Source: Gp1-AA122 sp035631655 (GTDB lineage Bacteria > Acidobacteriota > Terriglobia > Terriglobales > Acidobacteriaceae). Taken from it: 64,000 bases of DNA. Below the pieces are notes generated by a model that ran no database searches, was not told the origin of the DNA, and was given only the letters and a program-made list of their open reading frames with translations. The stretch lies in assembly GCA_035631655.1 (NCBI GenBank), contig DASQIH010000127.1:13546-77545 (forward strand), in the 5' to 3' direction. Both the position numbers and the translations under genes were made by a program. Positions within the stretch are counted from its first letter, which is position 1. Each line of letters opens with the position of its first letter. This document shows, piece after piece, positions 60,641 through 64,000 of this stretch.

Positions 60641-62255
60641 ATGCGCGCCTTTAGAATCGGTTGCGGGTTGCTTTTGGCTTTGTTTCTCCTGTCACCAGCG
60701 TTCGCTGCCCAGGAACCGGCAAACAAGTTCCAGACCCGCGTGGGCAGCGCCATGACTGGAACTGAGGAATTCACGGTCACTAAAACGGCGACAGGGTTTC
60801 TGCTCCAGAGCACCACCCAGCTGCAACGGGGCGCTTTGGTTTTCGATCTGCACCAGTCCGAGAACATCGGCAATGACGGCGTGTTGGTCAGCTACAAGCT
60901 CGAAGGCACGGTTGGAGGTCAGCCGCAAAGGGTAGAAGCCTGGGTGGAAGGCCAGCAGGTCATCATGCAAGCCACTGCCGGCAGCGAAACGAGGAAAAAG
61001 ACCGTTGAGTTCCGTCCTAACACTGTCGTCTCCGACAACCTGATCGTCAGCCACTATCAGGTGCTGCTCACTTATCTAGGCGGTGAGAATCCGCCCGCGC
61101 AGTTCCGGTTTATCGTGCCCCAGACCTTAGCGGTTGTACCGGCGAAGGTGCGCCGCGATGGTGAAGATCGTGGTACTTACCAAGGCCAGCCTATCAAACT
61201 TCAGAAGTACGTCCTGCAGGTCGGCGGCATGAGTGTCGAGCTGTGGGCGGAAGGCGAGGGCCGCAAGCTCATGCGCGCGGACGTGCCTATGCAAGACATC
61301 CAGATGATTCGCGACGGCTTTGCACTCGAACCCAAGCCGCCCGAGACCGCCAAACCCGAAACTTTCGTTGAGCGCCAGATCACGTTCCCGAGCGGTGGAG
61401 TGCAGATGCCGGGTACGCTGTGCCTGCCTGCGAAGCGTCAGGGCAAAGTGCCGATGATCGTGATGGTGCAAGGCTCCGGCCCACACGATCGCGACGAGAA
61501 GATCGGAGCGAATTATCCCTTCCGCGATCTCGCTCATGATCTCGCTGCAGGAGGCATCGCTACGCTGCGCTACGACAAACGCACGTTCGCGTTTCCTCCG
61601 CCTGCTGACTCGGCAAAGATCACACTGGATTGGGAAGTCGCAGATGATGCTGTGGCAGCATTGCAATTCGCGGCCACCGCCCGGGAAGCGAACTCCGTCT
61701 TCCTTCTTGGACATAGCCTGGGCCATGGCGCCTTATATCGCGACACGATATCCGACAATGCGCGGCATCGTCCTGATGGCCGCAGCGTCCAGTCCGATTG
61801 ACTTGACTCTAGCGGAACAGAAGCGGTTGCTGTTGCAACAGCAGGGGAAATCGGACAAAGAAATCGATGAGGAACTGGCGTCGCAGAACCAGATTTTCGC
61901 CGATATCCGCGCCGGAAAGATTCCTGCGAGCCGCATGATCAACGGAGCACCTGCGAGTTATTGGCTGGACTGGATGAAGCGAGATCCTGCAGGCGAGCTA
62001 AGGAAGTTAGACATTCCCGTGCTGGTGTTGCAGGGTGGCCGCGATAGCCAGGTTTACCAAGCTGATTACGACAGATTTAAACAGGCTCTCAAAGGAAAAT
62101 CGGCCGAGTTTTACTGGTTTCCCGGCTTGAATCATCTGTTCATGCCCGCGCAGGGCGAACCGTCGTCCGACTATTCAAAACCCAGCCACGTTGACCCCCA
62201 GGTCGTGGACGTCATCGCCAATTGGGTAAAGAAAATCGGGATACAAGCCAGGTGA
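60641..62255 (+). pseudogene. Frameshifted secreted alpha/beta hydrolase (prolyl-oligopeptidase/dienelactone-type)
   Basis: ATG 60641 with AGGAG eight bases upstream. Signal peptide CGLLLALFLLSPAFAAQ, an N-terminal beta domain of about 230 residues, then the hydrolase core with MVQGSGPHDRDE and nucleophile elbow FLLGHSLG. The frame then goes wrong after the GGG at 61720-61722: the continuation PYIATRYPTMRGIVLMAAASSP, VLVLQGGRDSQVYQ and GLNHLFMP is in another frame and ends at 62255. One G less (or two more) restores the frame. Acid Asp and His of the triad are in the second part. Either inactivated or a sequencing/assembly error. Confidence 0.88.
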
Positions 62256-62266
62256 TTGGGTGGATG

Positions 62267-62345
62267 TCGTCATCCTGAGGGACCGTCAGGTCCCGAAGAG
62301 CCTGCCCTGAGCGAGCGGAGCGCAGCGAGGGGTAGTCGAAGGGAT
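62267..62345. repeat. Dispersed TCATCCTGAG-type repeat with GAGCGAGCGGAGCGCAGCGAG core
   Basis: GTCATCCTGAGGGACCG at the left, TAGTCGAAGGGATCTTGCG at the right, with an internal direct GAGCG/GCAGCGAG run. Related to, but longer than, the simpler copies at 27764 and 29639. Confidence 0.65.
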
Positions 62346-62367
62346 CTTGCGCGCACGACTGAGAAGC

Positions 62368-62802
62368 CTACATCTCCGGCGTGGCCTGGATATAAGCTCG
62401 CATCATGCGGACCTCTTCATCCTTCTCGCTTAGGTCATGCAGCATGATGTCGCGCAACGAGACCACGCCCAGCAGCCGTTTGCCATCGCAGATCGGGATA
62501 TGGCGAAACCCGTGTCGACGCATGAGCATCATGCAGGTTTCCAGCGACTCCTGCGGCCCGACGGTGAGCGGGTCATCGGTCATGACCTCGTGCACGCGGG
62601 TCGTGCGCGGGTCGCGGCCGGCCACCACCACGCGCTTCATCAGGTCGCGTTCCGAGAAAATGCCAACCATCTCGCTTCCACGGAGCACCGGCACGGCGCC
62701 GATATTGCGCTCCACCATCGCGTGCGCCAGTTCGAACACGGTTTGCCCGACGTCCGCGCGGTAAGTGTCCTGGCCCTTGATCAGATCGTAGATAACTGCC
62801 AT
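62368..62802 (-). CDS. CBS-domain protein
   Basis: 144 residues. Two CBS motifs (VFELAHAMVERNIGAVPVLRGSEMVGIFSERDLMKRVV and VGPQESLETCMMLMRRHGFRHIPICDGKRLLGVVSLRDIMLHDL) make one Bateman module, which binds adenine nucleotides. Stand-alone modules regulate partner enzymes or channels by energy state. The ATG at 62802 has GGAGG seven bases upstream; the 15 codons upstream are not conserved. No partner gene is adjacent. Confidence 0.95.
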   Translation of the reverse strand: MAVIYDLIKGQDTYRADVGQTVFELAHAMVERNIGAVPVLRGSEMVGIFSERDLMKRVVVAGRDPRTTRVHEVMTDDPLTVGPQESLETCMMLMRRHGFRHIPICDGKRLLGVVSLRDIMLHDLSEKDEEVRMMRAYIQATPEM

Positions 62803-63095
62803 CTTTGCGCCTCCAGGGGATTGTGGGAGGGCAACTCGCCCCAACAAGGTTGCTTCTGGAGGCGCAGTATATGACGAAAGCCGAGTGGCTCGCTAGTATC
62901 TAATAATTCCCTGGTACCCAATAATCTGTAGCCGGCCAGATTGGGGGCATGCTCCCAGCCTATCAGAGAGGCTGTTGTAGAATCGCCGGTTCCGACGCGG
63001 CGCTGACAAATTTGTACTGCTGTCCGGAACTTTCACTTTTCCAACAAGTTCCCAGCACCAGTGAAGCGCCGCAAGCACGGCCAAGGAGGCTGCCG

Positions 63096-63599
63096 ATGAC
63101 CCAATTTCCCGTCAATCCTCATCGTCTCGATCCTTATAAGAACTTCAAATTCAGAATCAAGTGGGACGGCAAATACGTGGCTGGAGTGAGCAAGATCAGC
63201 GCTTTGAGACGCACCACGGAAGTCGTCGAACACCGCGAAGGCGGCGATCCCAGCCTCACGCACAAGTCGCCCGGGGTAACGCGTTTCGAACCCATCACCC
63301 TGGAACGGGGCGTCACCCATGACACCGAATTCGAAGCCTGGGCCAACAAAGTCTGGGCTCACGGTACGCCCGGCACGTCCCTGGCCGACTTTCGCAAGGA
63401 CGTCATCATTGATGTCTTCAACGAGGCAGACCAGAAGATACTCTCGTACCTGGTGTATCGCTGTTGGGTCTCGGAATATCAGGCCTTGCCCGAACTGGAC
63501 GCCAACGCCACCGCAGTGGCCATCGAACACATCAAGCTGGAGAACGAAGGCTGGCAGCGCGATACCTCGGTAGCGGAGCCGGTAGAGCCGCACTTCTAA
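63096..63599 (+). CDS. Phage-type tail tube protein, T4 gp19 family
   Basis: 167 residues from the ATG at 63096 with AAGGAGG six bases upstream. Typical features of the tail-tube family used in contractile tails and extracellular contractile injection systems (eCIS): DPYKNFKFRIKWDGKYVAGVSKISAL, EHREGGDPSLTHKSPGVTRFEPITLERGVTHDTEFEAWANKVW, and VYRCWVSEYQALPELDANATAVAIEHIKLENEGW. It would form the inner tube hexamer. The gene next to it is not a tail gene as far as seen, so it is either at the edge of a cluster outside the window or an orphan. Confidence 0.92.
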   Translation: MTQFPVNPHRLDPYKNFKFRIKWDGKYVAGVSKISALRRTTEVVEHREGGDPSLTHKSPGVTRFEPITLERGVTHDTEFEAWANKVWAHGTPGTSLADFRKDVIIDVFNEADQKILSYLVYRCWVSEYQALPELDANATAVAIEHIKLENEGWQRDTSVAEPVEPHF

Positions 63600-63890
63600 G
63601 TCACTGCTGATGCCGGGCGTGTCTGGCGGAAGGTGGGCAAGAATGCTCGCGCCACATGTCCCGTTGGAGCCAAGCGTTTGCGTATTCAGGATCCCTGGTT
63701 CTTCCCTACCTACCCGACCGGGGACAATGGCCGTGGCGAAAAATCCTGGCTGGGTTTGTCCAGCCTGCATCTGGAAAACAACAATTTCAGACCTCCTGAC
63801 CTCATCGGCTGAATTGGTCGCCTCAATGAAATCAGAATGGGCCAAAAAAATGAATTGCCGAAGGGGCATGCGACTTGTTAAGAACAGGGC

Positions 63891-64000
63891 ATGCCCCAAC
63901 TACAATTACCGATCTTTCCCGTCGGCGTGACGGAGATCAACACGCGGGTGGCGGTGGAAGCTAAGGACGGTCGAGTTTGTTATATCCACGGACATCTGCC
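63891..64000 (+). CDS. Start of a gene, N-terminus resembling an HTH/transposase-like family (partial)
   Basis: ATG 63891 opens MPQLQLPIFPVGVTEINTRVAVEAKDGRV and runs off the window after 36 codons. From memory, the beginning QLQLPxFPxGVTxIN and the YxHGHLP segment resemble a family of helix-turn-helix transposase-like proteins whose catalytic part follows later. The assignment rests on the N-terminus only. No Shine-Dalgarno is clear. Confidence 0.4.
   Translation, partial: MPQLQLPIFPVGVTEINTRVAVEAKDGRVCYIHGHL

Noticed and set aside
63096..63599. Prophage at the right end
   Set aside because: Only one tail-type gene is visible; no integrase, capsid, terminase or attachment repeat is seen within the window.
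63033..63899. A 288-codon minus-strand open frame over the tail-tube gene
   Set aside because: Antisense shadow of the gp19-type gene, which has a perfect ribosome binding site and strong family motifs.

Overview
The window looks like a soil acidobacterium of the Terriglobia/Koribacter type. This is inferred from composition and gene families, not from a marker search. The DNA is about 60% GC. It carries very large secreted proteins with BNR/sortilin-type repeats and Ig-like modules, a MauG-type peroxidase, REC-PilZ proteins, small secreted proteins of unknown function, and several families of short palindromic intergenic repeats. I see no rRNA, tRNA, CRISPR array or integrated prophage.

Layout. 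1-1761: end of a MacB/LolD-type ABC exporter (ATPase and FtsX permease). 1951-6138: a 1395-residue secreted BNR/Ig-like protein. 6190-8303: L-2-hydroxyglutarate oxidase and ProC. 8322-11557 (minus): a GAF-TonB fusion, a di-heme peroxidase and a 51-residue membrane peptide. 11744-14099: UDP-glucose dehydrogenase and UDP-xylose synthase with overlapping frames. 14123-19094: REC-PilZ-PilZ, B-box-like, zinc-ribbon/His-repeat, TonB and small secreted proteins. 19234-22383: a second large BNR/sortilin protein. 22432-25495: a [2Fe-2S]-methyltransferase fusion, an old-yellow enzyme and a STAS protein. 25647-28446: dnaX-ybaB-recR. 28553-28835: a probable structured RNA with its own promoter and terminator. 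28944-31812: dapB-dapA-dapD for lysine/diaminopimelate synthesis. 31907-41186: HAD phosphatase, EcsC, RNase J, threonine dehydratase, an SH3/TPR-like protein, UppP and FtsK. 41246-42558: two related outer-membrane barrels, one frameshifted, and a doubtful peptide. 42734-44894: a secreted protein and a response regulator/kinase pair. 45222-49232: a tight four-gene unit of porin, PstS-like protein, histidine kinase and response regulator. 49279-62802: mainly metabolic and housekeeping enzymes, a 7-TM protein, a 48-residue secreted peptide and a frameshifted hydrolase. 63096-64000: a T4 gp19-type tail-tube protein and the first codons of another gene.

The pathways that fit together are: lysine/peptidoglycan precursor supply (dapB, dapA, dapD) with lipid-carrier recycling (uppP) and division (ftsK); replication and repair (dnaX-ybaB-recR); nucleotide-sugar supply (ugd-uxs); and two complete two-component systems, one linked to an outer-membrane porin and a periplasmic binding protein.

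The points most worth a second look are: the porin/PstS-like/kinase/regulator unit; the ferredoxin-methyltransferase fusion; the DapA with a Cys-rich C-terminal module; the structured RNA upstream of dapB; a set of genes whose start codon lies 5-8 nt after a -10-like hexamer with no Shine-Dalgarno (probable leaderless mRNAs); a threonine dehydratase that appears to start at ATC; and the membrane hairpin with a lipobox-like Cys inserted in the last Ig-like domain of the 1395-residue protein.
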